A DNA stretch of 64,000 nt, from contig JALMLS010000143.1 of the NCBI GenBank assembly GCA_038496445.1, forward strand, positions 124,001 to 188,000. Direction: 5' to 3'. A model generated the notes under the pieces. That model made no database searches, was not told where the DNA came from, and saw only the letters and a program-made list of their open reading frames with translations. This DNA comes from Trichosphaerium sp. ATCC 40318 (Eukaryota; Discosea; Flabellinia; Trichosidae). The translations under genes and the position numbers were made by a program. Shown piece by piece: positions 34,601 through 46,342 of the stretch (positions are counted from its first letter, which is position 1; each line of letters starts with the position of its first letter).

Positions 34601-34675
34601 ACGTTGTGCATTAATAGATACTACTGAAACAGAAACAAAAAGTAACACCAACACGAGGTGATGTGACAATGACAT
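31630..34675 (-). CDS. Class C (GABA-B-like) G-protein-coupled receptor
   Basis: Starts at ATG 34675 with a signal peptide (MSLSHHLVLVLLFVSVSVV). The extracellular region is a type I periplasmic-binding-like ligand domain: ITIGTVLSATLFEINTLPI, NSTIVAGIYEELFDDPKTTIVV, AKSSSYALSAGPSTDNSHKT, RVAGAKTVALFYSGSPRDFL, TFGNWSNFRERLRDAG. No obvious cysteine-rich linker. A seven-helix domain follows: WTELAVTVMSCLFIVVYIGW, IKQRAVKASSPVFMGISLLG, ASCVIQPWILDIGFLLLFA, FAKTLRLERLFSNKSTDVFK, CTKGLLLLTCSILAFRIRKI, VFNESRVIFFVVYNVTFF, ERFAMFAIIASLI. The KTLR after helix 3 and SSP before helix 2 are class C hallmarks. Many introns; the last exon may be LINLG with a stop at 31630. Likely a plasma-membrane sensor of amino-acid-like ligands. 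Confidence 0.85.
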
Positions 34676-35448
34676 TTTTTTGAAAGAATGGGATCCAAAA
34701 AAAGAAGGTGAAGCCTGTTTAGGTTTTCGGCGTTGTAGACTCTGTGTTTGCTATTAATATCAAGGTGAAGAGCTTGTGTTGACCTGTTGCAATAAGTACA
34801 ACAATGTATGTAAAGGCCCGAAAAGCCCAACTAGTACAGAACATCTTTTTTAAGGAGCTTACAAAGGCGTGGTAAACTACTGAAGATCAATAGTTCGTTT
34901 TGTGAGAAAAACTATGAAATGAGTTTTAAAAGAGCGATATACGCGTTTAATAGGCGCAATTTAGGCTCTGTACAGCGTTGTAGCCGAAGAAGGTTTTTTA
35001 CACGTATTTTTGTATGGTTTCGATCAAAGCCTATCTAGAAACTGTCTATGATTCTTTATACTGCGGTTGGAGCTATTATTCGTTGTTTCTTTTTTTTATT
35101 TTTTTAGGCTTGGTACCAAAGACTTGTCCAAAGCTGCGTGTAAGTAAACACTGCTACCAATGAACATATCTGGTCGACAAAAACAGAAATCCAACAAAGC
35201 TATTTTGGAATGTCTAAAATAGGACCCAACATGTAACTACTTAATGCGGCAGACTCTCAACAACAAGAAAACATAGCTCCTCTAGTAATCAAAGTTTCTA
35301 GAGTGTGACTAGTAGTCAGAATAGAACACGTGTATTCGCATGTTTTACTTTGCGGACAAAGGCAGTTTGAAGTCTGCCATAAAATAATTCACTTCTTTAA
35401 ACACTTTTTTATTACCAACTTTTGTTTTTGTTTTTTAGGCTAAGTGGC
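34676..35448. other. Divergent intergenic region, with possible upstream exons of the next gene
   Basis: A candidate plus-strand exon near 35010-35065 (MVSIKAYLETVYDSLYC) and another near 35109-35140 have splice-like borders, but I could not join them in phase to 35449. One CACGTG at about 35327. Confidence 0.3.
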
Positions 35449-35781
35449 ATGAACAAAACAAGCCAAAAAGTATACATACCTTGTTCAGATTACAAGTACA
35501 ATACAGACCAAGTTAAAGCAATCAAGAAAAGAAAGCTTGTAGCACACAAACTAACCTCATTGCTCGTATTACTGCCGCTAGTAGGCGCCATCGTTGTTGG
35601 TGTGCTCACTGGAAATATTGGTGCTAAGGAAGATGGATTGTTTTGTGGCTCTGAAACAGGTGCCGTAGTTGATGGTGCTTCTGTACGAGGCGGTGGACAA
35701 GTGAATATGTTCAGAGATTCATTAGCAGCAATGAAGGATGTTGTTGTATTGCACCCGGCAGGTAAACTTCTTTCAGTTTGA
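35449..35781 (+). CDS. Small single-pass membrane protein, unrecognised
   Basis: From ATG 35449. The product has an N-terminal hydrophilic part (YIPCSDYKYNTDQVKAIKKR), one strong membrane segment (LTSLLVLLPLVGAIVVGVLT), then a soluble tail with Gly/Val (DGASVRGGGQVNMFRDSL). Positive residues before the helix suggest a type II or N-in topology. A donor-like gt after HPAG (about 35760) may mean the true C-terminus is in another exon. Family not recognised. Confidence 0.4.
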   Translation: MNKTSQKVYIPCSDYKYNTDQVKAIKKRKLVAHKLTSLLVLLPLVGAIVVGVLTGNIGAKEDGLFCGSETGAVVDGASVRGGGQVNMFRDSLAAMKDVVVLHPAGKLLSV

Positions 35782-35820
35782 CTGACAACCTAAACGAATA
35801 ATTTAATTGCTATAACCATA

Positions 35821-37364
35821 CTACATCCTGTGACTTACAAATGCAAAGCCACAGAACTGGTCTTGAAGCCAAGCTACTGTAGTTTGTTTAGGATCTTCGA
35901 AAGGATTGATTGGTAATGCACTGTCAACACGTGATGTAGTAGATGATAGTGCTGTTGTATAAGTTGTGTTGGTTCCGTTTGTGTAGGTTACAATGAATGC
36001 GCGTTCTGCTGACAGCGATGCAGTGATTGAAAACTGGCTTTGTGTGTCAGGTATTATCGTAGTTGTACCAATCTCTGTTACTGTTGAGTTTTCTTCACAT
36101 TTGACTTGGAATTGTATTACTTTTATATCACTACTAGCAGATGGCAGTTGTTCGTCATAAATTAACGCAAATTGTTTGGATATCGGATCATAAGCCAGGC
36201 TCATTGCATTTCCTGCTGTTCTACTTGCATTTACGAGAACATGTTTAAAAACAAACTATGAAGAAATGTCAGAATATGCAGGTTTTTTTTCTTTTTCTTG
36301 CGGTTGACATACTGTCTTGTTTCCTTTTAATGCTGATATTTCAATATTAGTTTCATCAGAGCCTTGATAAGCGGATACGATACACCCATTATCGCTGGCA
36401 GAAAGAGTACCAGAAAAAATTCCAGAATCAGTAACTGAATTCATGCACAACAAAGTTAGCTAAAGAAATGTTGACTTGTTTGATACGTACAGACACTATC
36501 ATCAGTAGTTATGTTCCTTGACACAGCATCCACATATATTGGAGAAGTTTTACTCATACCAAAGTTATTATTGACAACCACATATCTATTTGAAACTATG
36601 TTTCAATCAATTAGCACTATGGAACAACATCGTAATAAAAGCAATCAAAAAAGTATTTACATGAATCATATGTGAATCCATAATCTAAGGGAAAGGTCAC
36701 TTCGTTAGTTAATTCAATCGCATCTGATACCTGGAATGCCTATATACTCCGTTAATAGAGCAAAGAAATAAAGCATCCCGTTACAAAGTCGTAAGCAAGA
36801 GCACATTTCAACAAAAAAAAGCGACTATTTAACTTACCCCTGTTGCATTAGGACTTATGAACCCCATACGGCATTCTAGTGTCATAGATCGGTGGCAAGT
36901 AATATAAGCAAACTCATTGTTTCCATAAACAAGACCGAGAGTAGTAACACCACCAGGGATGCGGAACACATCCGCTGTATTTGAAGCAATGCCTACCAGT
37001 TTGTAAGAAAACCAATAATTAAAACAAGATCACTAAGTCGTACTCTGCTGTGTTCCAACTACCACTACTACACCATCGAATGCTTGAGAGAAAGGGTTTT
37101 TTATAGTGTTGTTTTTAACTCGTGATACGATGCATACTGTAGGACCGTTGCCTGCAATATCACCTGCTGCTACTTCAGGACGGAAAAGGCTTTCATTGTC
37201 TAGAAGCGTTTCAACGTTATCAAGTCCCCTAACATCACCCCATTTATTGGCATTCAACGTTCCATGAGCTATTAACACTTAGAGGGTACTGTTCTCAACA
37301 ATGGCGGGTACGTACTATTGAATACAATTAAAACTAATAAAAGAATACAACTAGAAGTATGCAT
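35821..37364 (-). CDS. Secreted multi-exon protein, FG-GAP-like repeats possible
   Basis: ATG 37364 opens a short signal peptide (MHTSSCILLLVLIVFN) ended by an intron. The mature protein is about 430 residues with beta-rich repeated patterns: EVAAGDIAGNGPTVCIVSR, FDGVVVVVGTQQST, PGGVTTLGLVYGNNEFAYI, SRTAGNAMSLAYDPISKQFALIYDE. VAAGDIAGNG resembles FG-GAP/VCBS propeller repeats (GDhNGDG). Several N-glycosylation sequons (NTT, NST, NAS). No TM at the C-terminus (FCGFAFVSHRM). Likely extracellular or lysosomal; ligand unknown. It ends 40 nt from the convergent gene at 35449-35781. Confidence 0.55.
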
Positions 37365-38515
37365 ACGGTGTACTGACTGTGGTTGTGGAGTATTTTGTGT
37401 TTTAAAAAACAATCAAGTCTTTGTTGGTAATTTTTGTTAAAAAAGTATCACTGAAAATCGACTTTGTATTTGTGTTACCTAGAACAACCCTTGATGTATT
37501 CATTTTATCGTTAATTTGTACTTTAAACAAATATTGTAGATCACGTGGCCGAGGTTTGAAAATTCGAATTTTCTATTCGTCGAAAATGAATTTCTTCAGC
37601 ACAAAAATCAAAAAAAATCAACACAAAAATATTGGCACACTTGCATACTGAGGTGTCCTCATATGTCTTGCTTGACACAACACTGTCGGGAGTAAAGAAT
37701 TAGTATAGTACATAGTTCTATAACAAGAATCTTTACTTAAGTACATCATAATTCTTCGCTTTTTCTAAGGTTTTCTCGTTGTAAAGGCCTACTTTATTTA
37801 CGCAGTTGATGTTCTTGATTCTGGTGCGGCGACGCTTCAGATGACGTCTCAAGCTTGTTCAATTACTTGTTCATTTTGATGACTTAATGAGACCTCCGTG
37901 GACATCCGCTCGTAAAAAGTTTACATCTGGCTCTACTAAACCCGAAAACAAAAAAAAATTAGTTTAACTGTTGCTTACTGGATATATAATAAACTTAAAA
38001 TCAATGTTATAAATTGTGGGCGATCCGCTCAAGTGTAGGTGCACATAGGACGATATTTATCGCATGATTCACAAGATAAGTTATCTTCATGCCCAATATA
38101 ATACAAAAAAAAATAAATTTAATAAAAATATAAAAATGCGGTTCAGCTTTTAACCTTCAGCTAGTATCAGCACAAATTATCTGATCGGCCTTTCTTTGCA
38201 TCATAACCGCATTACTTATAATAAAAAAATTCGAAAAGATATTCATGACAAGGAATAAATGGGTAAAAAAAAGTCAACGTACATTAAGATCAAATCACTA
38301 GCTACGAAAAACATTCTTCACTCTCTTTCTCCTGAGTAACTCCATAGTATACTCGCCACAATTAAAGATGAGCGTACACACTAGCTTACTATATTAGAAG
38401 CTATAACCTACAATACACTTAGCGGAAAGAAACTCAAAACAACCAAACCTTCTACTCTATTTTTTTTGCTGTGTTTCTTGATTTTAGCCTAACACGTGTT
38501 CTGGAGTACCAGGCC
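37365..38515. other. Intergenic, nothing recognised
   Basis: About 1.15 kb, very AT-rich, with an open frame at 37421-37651 that lacks protein character. Promoter of the secreted-protein gene and 3' flank of the WD40 gene. One CACGTG (about 37541). Confidence 0.35.
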
Positions 38516-41466
38516 TCAAGAATTGGGATCCACAGTCATCAACGTAATATTCTTATGAACGACCATGCCCTCAGTTGTGCATATGGCCATTAAATTATCT
38601 TCATGCCACGCAATATCACAAACAACACTTCCCAAACTCATTCGAATTGGTTTCTAAATAAACAAGATTTCAGAATTTGTTTAAAGCAAACGACATACGT
38701 CTGGTGCATCAAGGTGCCAAAATACTACGTCTTTACCATCAGCTACAGCAACATAATCTTCCCGTAAGACAAGACGCTCTATAGGATTAAACACATGAGC
38801 AAAACGCAAACAGAAAATCACAAAATACAAAAAATTAAACAAAAGCTGAGTTGGACGCTTTCTGATTGTACCTATACGATCTATATTCGTAACACCTTTG
38901 TATGTATTCAATACTACTGCATTCTTATCGCCAAACTGGAATATAATCAGAAAGATAAAGTACACAAAGAAGAGCAACAGCTTGAAAGAAAAAAGCGTAC
39001 ATCCACAGCAACAATTCCATCTGGTGTTGGAAACGAGAAATATAGGGTTCCATCTGATACAACAACAGCCCGAGGTCCTCCAGCAGATGTTACTGAATTA
39101 GGGAAAGTAGTACAAACAAAAGCGTCAAGCTCTGTTGTGTTCTAAGCGAGATAAGAAAAGAAATACAAAAGAAGTCTTTAATTCTTACTGCGTATTGTAA
39201 TGGTTGTGCACCATCTAGAGATACCACAAGCTCCTCTAGAATGATACAACATAATTCATCAGAACTAGAAAGAAGAAGCATATCAACACCATGGTCAACC
39301 AGTTCGATAAGTGTAATAGGGATTTCAACCTTAACGAAGATATTTTAGAACTTTTTTTTTGTTCCTTTCAAAATAAAAAAACAAAACTGATCCGTACCTC
39401 ACTCTCACTATCGTTGGTGAACTTGAAATTAAAGAGTTCTTTTCCATGTAGATTAAAAGCTCTCATATAATTCTCATCTGTAACAACAAATACAACAGGA
39501 ACCTTTGTAACATTCTGGAATTCTACACTGAAAAAAATTAATTGACAAAGAAAAAAAAACAAACAAAAACTTCTTCTCCTCGTTTTAGTTTACATAAAAA
39601 AATACTTGGCAAGGCTTCTCAAGAAGGACCAATATGAAGGATCATAAAAAAGTATAAAAAAAAAGAAGTGTTATTCATGTGGGTAATTGCGAAACAAAAA
39701 TTGTTCAGTCATAAAAAAAATTAATCACGTACATGTTAAATGCAAGCAAAACAACACGCTCTTTAATGTTATAACCTGTACCCAATTCTATACATTTGAA
39801 TGTATTCTGAATATACTCTACTTTGACAACCTTATAAACTGGATTACCAGTGAAGGACATGGCTACAAATTAAGTCAAAAAAAAAAGCCCACAAGGCATG
39901 AACTCGAAAAAAAAACTTTCTCTTGCCGTCCATTAAGTCAAACAAGAAATGTGGAATAGCGCTCAAAACTATCTGTACAATGGTTCTAAGAGAATTCGGC
40001 CTGTGATTACGTACCAAAGTAGCTACCATCCGAGCACCATTCAAATTGGTAAATCTGTTTATTATGGTAAACCTCAGAAGTCCACATGGTATTATTGTCA
40101 AGGTCTATTAAAGAAACAGAAGCGTTATTAATAGTGTTCACAATAACAGCGACATGATGTTGATTCCCTGGTCTGAAAGCCTAAAACTCATAAATAAGGA
40201 TAAAGACGCACAAAGTAAAAAAAGCCAAAAGTGTCAAAAAAACGAGCTGAGAACAAAAAGTAGCAATTTTTGGTATACTCGCTTAGATGATTATCAAGAA
40301 AAGCCCCTTTGGTAAAGAACAAAGTAGGTGTTGTAAAAACAACTAATTTAACGTACACAAAGTGCTGGTTTGTCTTCACCAGTATCAAAATGTACAAAAC
40401 ATTGTAAAGGTAAATTACGTTTCTGCTCATTACTAAACGGATCCTCAATCTTTATTCGTTTCGTAACTGTCACTGTTTTATCCCCTTCGTCATCATCACT
40501 ATCTCTCTTACGTTTATTCCCAGACGCTGCGTCACTACGATAATTAATGACAAAGAAACTGTGCCAAAAGTAAAAAAATCGTAGACGAAAATGTCCATGT
40601 TTTTTAGCTGCACTTCAAATGATTTAAATTCTGTTACTCTCATCATGAGAATACGGGTTTTTATAAGTCTTATAGTTTACCATGGAGGTAAAAGAGAGCG
40701 TAAGAGTGCAAGTCACTCGAACAACAGTGCTTGGAGGGAGGTTTTTTGAATGAAATAATAAAAGGGTCTCGTTATGCTAATTACGTACGAAGGTTGCTCA
40801 GCGAATACAGATTCTAGTGTACGGTTTGGTTTTGATAATTTCATGAGTGTTGGGTGCTTTGTTAAATAAGGTTTGATAATTTCGTTGTAAAGTACTTCAC
40901 GGTATTCTCGTGATACAGAGAAGCCAGCAAACTGAGGATGATCTCTATGAAAAACTTTTGAGCTGACTTTGAAGTAATTTAGCTCTAATTACGGTACCCA
41001 ACTGATGGCATAGATGCCGCTTCTAAGTACGTGGCTTCAAAATGCGTTATAGCATCAGAATCGTTTGTTTTTTGTTTTTTTTGAAATTCTTTGGCGCGTT
41101 TTAGTAGCTTCATTGTTGTATTGAATTCTTTGTTATCTATAGCTTCTAATAGCATTTGTTGCCAGAGAAAAAATAAAATATACGTTGAAGAGTCACTGTC
41201 GTCATCAAAACTGGCGCTGTATTAGTATATAATAGCTTTTATGATTTATTGTGCCTCTCCATGTATAGTTGAGCATCATTTAGCTTACCACTAGCGAATA
41301 ACTCGTAAAAATGCCTCTCATCAAAGAATAGATCTCCAGTAGCCTCCTCCAATCTTAAAACTTAGCAAAAAAGGTAATATTCTGTCTAAACATACTTATG
41401 AGCTGCGCCATCGTATCCTGACTTCGCTAGGTACGTGTGTACCGCTTCTAGAGTGGCTTTGCGCAT
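38516..41466 (-). CDS. LisH/CTLH-WD40 protein, Topless-like
   Basis: ATG 41466: MRKATLEAVHTYLAKSGYDGAAHK is a LisH dimerisation helix pair; LEEATGDLFFDERHFYELFASGKLNDAQLYMERH and YILFFLWQQMLLEAIDNKEF, MKLLKRAKEFQ follow as a CTLH-type helical domain, as in Topless/Smu1/RanBP9-like proteins. A basic linker (KRKRDSDDDEGD, KRIKIEDPF) may carry a nuclear signal. The C-terminal two thirds are beta-propeller blades (HHVAVIVNTI, SLIDLDNNTMWTSEV, YQFEWCSDGSYF, DKNAVVLNTYKGVTNIDRI, VVCDIAWHEDNLMAICTTEG), ending VDPNS at 38516. Likely a nuclear co-repressor or scaffold. At least ten short introns. It shares its start region head-to-head with BRF1. Confidence 0.7.
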
Positions 41467-41539
41467 GAGTACCGTGAAGATTGAAGTACGCTCGCTTAAT
41501 TGTCACTTTTTTACGTTTAAACACAACAAGCAACATCTA
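41467..41539. promoter_or_regulatory. Bidirectional promoter between WD40 gene and BRF1
   Basis: Only 73 bp separate the two likely start codons (41466 minus, 41540 plus). If BRF1 instead used the upstream in-frame ATG at 41465, the two start codons would overlap in the palindrome CATG. Core promoter elements for both genes must lie within this stretch or inside the genes. Confidence 0.5.
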
Positions 41540-43908
41540 ATGCAGGAAGAAACATGCCCAAAGTGCGGATCTGATGATATTGTTGTAGCTGAAGCTGAGG
41601 GCGTTGTTTGTTGTGGAAACTGTGGGTTGACCTTAGAAAACTCGAGGATTAACGATTCTGTTACATTCGATGGTATTTGTTAACAACCGTTGATAACAAA
41701 ATGGTGCTAAAGTACTCGTTAGGGGGAAGCGAAGTAGTAGGCCAGAATGTATCAAAATATGACGGTACTCTCCAGACGTACCAGTCTTCTACTGGCTATA
41801 AACGTAATCTTCGTCCAAATAGAGAGCAACGAATGGTACTAGAATTACTTTTAGTTTTAGAATTAATACAAAACACTCAAAACCAGAAAATAACGCCTCT
41901 GACGCGTTCCTCATAGGCTATGACGTATCGGAACGTTGATATCTGTCGGCAAAAGCTTGATTTACCCAAATCTTACGCCACACACGTTAAACATATTTTA
42001 ACGAAAGTATTTAAAGACGAAAAAACAGGATGGAGTATTGTACGGCCGTTTGTTGAACTTTACAACAGAATGTAGTTTCCACAAAAATTTGCTTTCTCTG
42101 AGCGAATTAACCGTTCCTAGGGTAAGCTAGGAAATCTACGCATTGGGGCAGCTTACTATGCTACCTGTAGAGTCCACTCAAAGGCTTGTACACTGATATC
42201 TGTAGCTGTATGTTTTGTTTCTTGATTGAACTTTTTTTGTTTATTTTTTTTTTGTTTTCTAGGATAAAATGCAATGTGATATGTTTAAACTAGGCTCTAT
42301 TTACCAACAAATACGCCGAAAAGCTGGTATGGTTATAAAAGAATCAGATCCACTAGACTACCTGGATTTATTGGCGTCACAAATAGATGTTTGTACGTAA
42401 TTATCCTTTTTTTTTTTTCCGTTACTGTTGAGTTCAGCCTTCACCTGCGAGTTAGGTGATGTTTATACTGTAGTATAACTTACTGTTTTTTAGCTTCGTC
42501 AAAGCAAATGGTTATAAGTGGACTTGCAAATCAGCTGGTAATACTTGCTAAACAGGACAGTCTTTGCACAGGTTTGTATTTTTGAACATGCTGTTTCAAT
42601 ATTCGTTTTTTTGCGGTTTGTTGACTTGGTTTTTTAAACCTAGGTCGCCGTCCAATAGTGATTGCTGGTGCTAGTGTTCAAGTAGCTTGTGCAATAAAAA
42701 AAATAAAGCTCACAGACAAAGATAACACTAAAATACTTCGGTACGTTAATATAAACATAATTACAAGAAAAACACTTCGTTGTTTCCATTCTTCAATTAA
42801 AAGCAACCTTCTCATTTGTTAAAACACGGCTTTAACTAATTGTTACAGTGCGCTTAAGTGTGCTAAAGGCACTGTTAAATCGAGGTATAAGGAGATCGTT
42901 GGTTGCCTTCAGAGTAGATACGAAAGCTTAATGAATGAGCCTATTAGTCTTAAAAGCGTAATAAGTGATGGGGAGTGGATCCTAGATATTTTGGGAGCTT
43001 TTAAAATACCTGATAAAGATGGAAACGACAAAGCCCCAAGAAAAAGAAAAAGGCATGTACCCCCAAGAGCTGCTGAATCAATCAAGGAAAACAGTTTTTT
43101 TTTCTTTTTTTTTTTTGACTTTGACAAAAATTACGCTTGTAGCGTCTTGTTGGATTTCGTTTTTAGTGTCTGTTTGTTAATAATAATACTCTCTTTAGGG
43201 GTCAAACCAATTTAGATACAGTAGTCTCCGCCAGAACGAGAAAGTCCAGAAAAACTTCTTCGACTTCAAAAAAGGATAAACCAGAGTCAAATTCTCCTGA
43301 AAACTCGCCTGACAATGGAAATAACTCATCAAATAATATTGAAGATCCAAAAGCGCCCTTGAATGTACTCAAAAATCGACGGCCTCCTAGTATGCGAAAA
43401 TCCGCAGCAAAAATGGCAAAACGGAAAGAAGCGGTTGCCAGGGCGAAAGTAAGGTTAGGCCTTTTACAAAGCTTGAGATCATCGGGTTCTGGACATGTGT
43501 TTGACGATATAAGTAAGAACCCTTACCACAAAGAAGCCTTAGGAGAAGAGGATTTACTCATTGAAAAACTGATACTGAGGGTGAGGAGGGAATTCCTTTT
43601 TTTTTTTTTGTTGCCGAAGAAGTGTTCTTTTTTTTTCGATGGTTGAGAAAATTATTAATCAAGTTTTTAGGGCGTTTCTGAGGATAAGATCATTGCAGGG
43701 AATTGTAAGGTTCCTGAAGAACCTCTTAGGGTTATAGATCTAGATTCTCCAATCATATCTGAGGCTGATATGCCAGACGAAGAGGTTTCTAAGTATTTAC
43801 GAACAGAATCTGTAAGTTGGTTATTTGATTTTTTTTTTTTTTACTAAGTTGTACGACCTTACACCTCCCATAGGAGATTAAATTAATGAATCAAATCCGA
43901 GAAATGTA
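41540..43908 (+). CDS. BRF1: TFIIIB subunit BRF1 (TFIIB-related factor)
   Basis: ATG 41540: MQEETCPKCGSDDIVVAEAE then VVCCGNCGLTLENSRI, a TFIIB/BRF zinc ribbon. Cyclin-like core: GGSEVVGQNVSKYDGT, SIYQQIRRKAGMV, DYLDLLASQIDV, CTGRRPIVIAGASVQVACAI, TVKSRYKEIVGCL. The C-terminal half has the BRF1 homology features: RRPPSMRKSAAKMAKRKEAV (TBP-contact-like, basic) and SEADMPDEEVSKYLRTESEI, the conserved DDEEI-type block near the end. BRF1 with TBP and BDP1 positions RNA polymerase III at tRNA and 5S genes. About ten exons. The C-terminal block stops right after IREM, shorter than in animals and yeast. The 41677-41900 part is read through a small intron. Confidence 0.88.
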
Positions 43909-44093
43909 AACTAAAAAGAAAAAAAGCTGGCTTGTAAGTTTGTACAACAAGACCAAAGAGCTTTTTGTAACAAAACTGAAAAAAAATATAAATTGTAACA
44001 TACCATCACATCAGCTCGGTTAAGTCAAGGTCTATTTGTAGATTGAAAATTATTATCCTACAAACTGCTCCACACTGGTACATAAGCAATACA

Positions 44094-44795
44094 ATGAGTG
44101 CCGTTGCACATTACTATAAATGTATCGCATGCAAGGAGCCATTTGGCGTAAACAATACAAATCGGAGTGATGAACCGCAAAGTTACACTGTTAAATGCCC
44201 TATGTGCCAAGCCAACGTAATTATAAGGCTTGTCCCGCAAGCAATCGCCGGTAAGCGTCGTGACGTACTTAGAAAACGCAAACAACTTATCTCCTTGTCC
44301 TTTATCCTTTGTAGAGCGTAAACACAATTGTTAAAACGCCCTCAAACGACTAGGCGGGAAATACACTTCATTGAATTTTTTTGAAACCGTTTCAATAGTG
44401 TGACGTTGTATTATTCTTAACAGCTCTCTAATATACTCAATTGTATTCTAGAAACATCATACACTATGCTGCCTACAATAAGAGGTCCTCTTACAAGAGA
44501 AGAACTCACAAAAATGACCGTTAAGCTTCTTCGTCAAATATGCCGAGAAAAATCACTTCTGGTCGGTGGAAGGAAAACCCAACTAGTTGACAGGATTATA
44601 GTCGCTCAGAGTAAAGAAAAAAACAATAACACAACAAACTCGGAGCAACCACGTGACGAAAAGAGTAAAATGAAGAACGGAGATTCAAAACCAAGTCAAT
44701 CATCTACACCGCCACAAAACTGCGGTATCCAAAGCAACAAAGCCAATAGATCTTTCGAAGAACCAAAAGAAAAGATGAACGGCGTACATCTCTAA
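44094..44795 (+). CDS. Zinc-ribbon plus SAP-domain protein (two exons)
   Basis: ATG 44094. Exon 1 encodes MSAVAHYYKCIACKEPFG and VKCPMCQANVIIRL, a two-CxxC zinc ribbon. A donor after GCC-G (gtaagc, about 44251) and the AG before AAACATCATACAC (about 44452) join in phase to exon 2, a SAP domain (REELTKMTVKLLRQICREKS, GGRKTQLVDRIIVAQ) and a Ser/Lys/Asn-rich tail. SAP motifs bind AT-rich DNA; the ribbon suggests a chromatin, repair or RNA-processing factor. Read separately, these look like two unrelated ORFs. The inferred intron is about 200 nt, larger than average; an alternative is two separate genes. Confidence 0.5.
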
Positions 44796-45056
44796 AATCT
44801 AGCGCTTTCCTAAGCGTATACGATCACTCTCACAGTTGCCGTTTAAACAAGAGGCAAAATGCGTTGAACTGTGAGGTGAAAATTGTAAAATCTATTAGTA
44901 GGCCTTTTTTCTCAACTTCTACTACACCTACCACCCTGTACAATAAATACAATTATCTCATTTTTATCCCGCCATACAGTGAATAAGTGTATACAATTTT
45001 TCACGAAGATGAAAACTGGTTATTGTTTTAGAACTCATAAATCCACAATCGACTAA

Positions 45057-46342
45057 ATGGCAAAGTGTTCGCTACCACAAGAGCTTCTAGATAACCTAAA
45101 GAGCGTACTAAAGGAAGAATGTACTTTAAAAAGTCAGATAGGAGCCAGTGCGGGGTTACAACACCAAAACTACCTTGTTGAAACTGGCACGTGTTAGGAA
45201 ACGCTGGAAATATGATTAAACCTGACTCTTTTTCAAAGCATCGGGAAAGCAATTTGTGTTGCGTCAAAGTAGCCAAACTAGTCAGTTTGATACTGCTCAA
45301 CGAGAAGTTAATGTATTGACACACCTTAATTCTTCTGAAGTGGCGCCAAAGGTATGCTTCTTGCATAAAAACTAGTCAAACATGGTATTTTAGCTTGTTC
45401 ATCATGATTTCTCTGGAGCTGTGGTACCTCAAAAATGGATGCTGCTAGAGTACATAACGGGTAACCAAAAAAACTATCTCTGTTTTTGTTAATGATGCAT
45501 TACAGGAAGTCCTTTGGATATGGTAGCGATGGCAAAGCCAGAAGTTGTAACTGCAGCTGCAGAAGCTCTGAAAAAGGTACACAGATTTGAATGAAAAGCT
45601 TGCTCAACCACTTAAGATTCATGGTACGAGTCCTGGAGACTTGGAAGAAGTAGATAAGCCTCAAGAGACACTACTGTCATCTGATAACATACAAAAAGCT
45701 TTTCTTGGAGATTGTAGCGGTCACGATCCAGCTGTTCATAAAACACTCAGAGATCTTTATGCAAAATCAAAAGAGGTACTACGAAGACCACAGTTGACAC
45801 TTAAGAAGCTATAGGTATTTGAGCCTCTTGCCAAACAGTTCTGGGCACTCCCAAGAACCTCGTTGATTCATAATGATGCACATGCCGCAAATTTATTGGT
45901 ATCTGGTGATGGTTCAAATACAAATGCTGTGTTTGTTGATTGGGAAGGTACACATGTCTTGAACGAATTGATGTTTCAATGTTATTTTGTACTAATGCAA
46001 CTTAGGCGCTGGTAAAGGCTGTGTTTATGATGACTTGGGTACATTTATTGCAGCCAATCCATTGCTTTCAGCAGATGCTGAAGCATTGTTTTTGAAGGTA
46101 ATTGTTCTTGTTAGTAAAGTTGTTGACTTATTCTATAGACGTATGGCATAGACACTCAAGATGCGTCTATAGTATCAATGATTCGTTGCTTTAAAGTGAG
46201 AAAGTATGCAAAGATGATAGCTTTTTTTGTTATGGCTGTATCATCAATGGGTGATGGTCCAATGAAGGATAAACTAGTTAAAGGCATACCTTTCTTTTGT
46301 ACAAAGATGGGAGCAGAGCTTGATGTACTTTCGGGACAATAA
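45057..46342 (+). CDS. APH-fold small-molecule kinase (fructosamine/choline kinase-like), frame anomalies
   Basis: ATG 45057 (MAKCSLPQELLDNLKSVLKE). Kinase landmarks in order: IGASAGLQHQNYLVET (nucleotide loop), GKQFVLRQSS (Lys strand), LTHLNSSEVAPKV, VVPQKWMLLEYITG hinge, LIHNDAHAANLLV (catalytic HxD...N), VFVDWEGAGKGCVYDDLGTF (metal-binding Asp), then helices SMIRCFKVRKYAKMIAFFV, to TAA 46342. Two joints do not resolve with standard introns: at 45190 the frame slips one base, and at 45578 the frame runs into a stop unless a 22-nt intron or a frameshift is assumed. So it is a live gene with assembly errors, or is decaying. Substrate unknown (amino-alcohol or amino-sugar). Confidence 0.7.

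Noticed and set aside
37421-37651. Plus-strand ORF in the 37.4-38.5 kb gap
   Set aside because: Starts at TTG, low-complexity, no motif.
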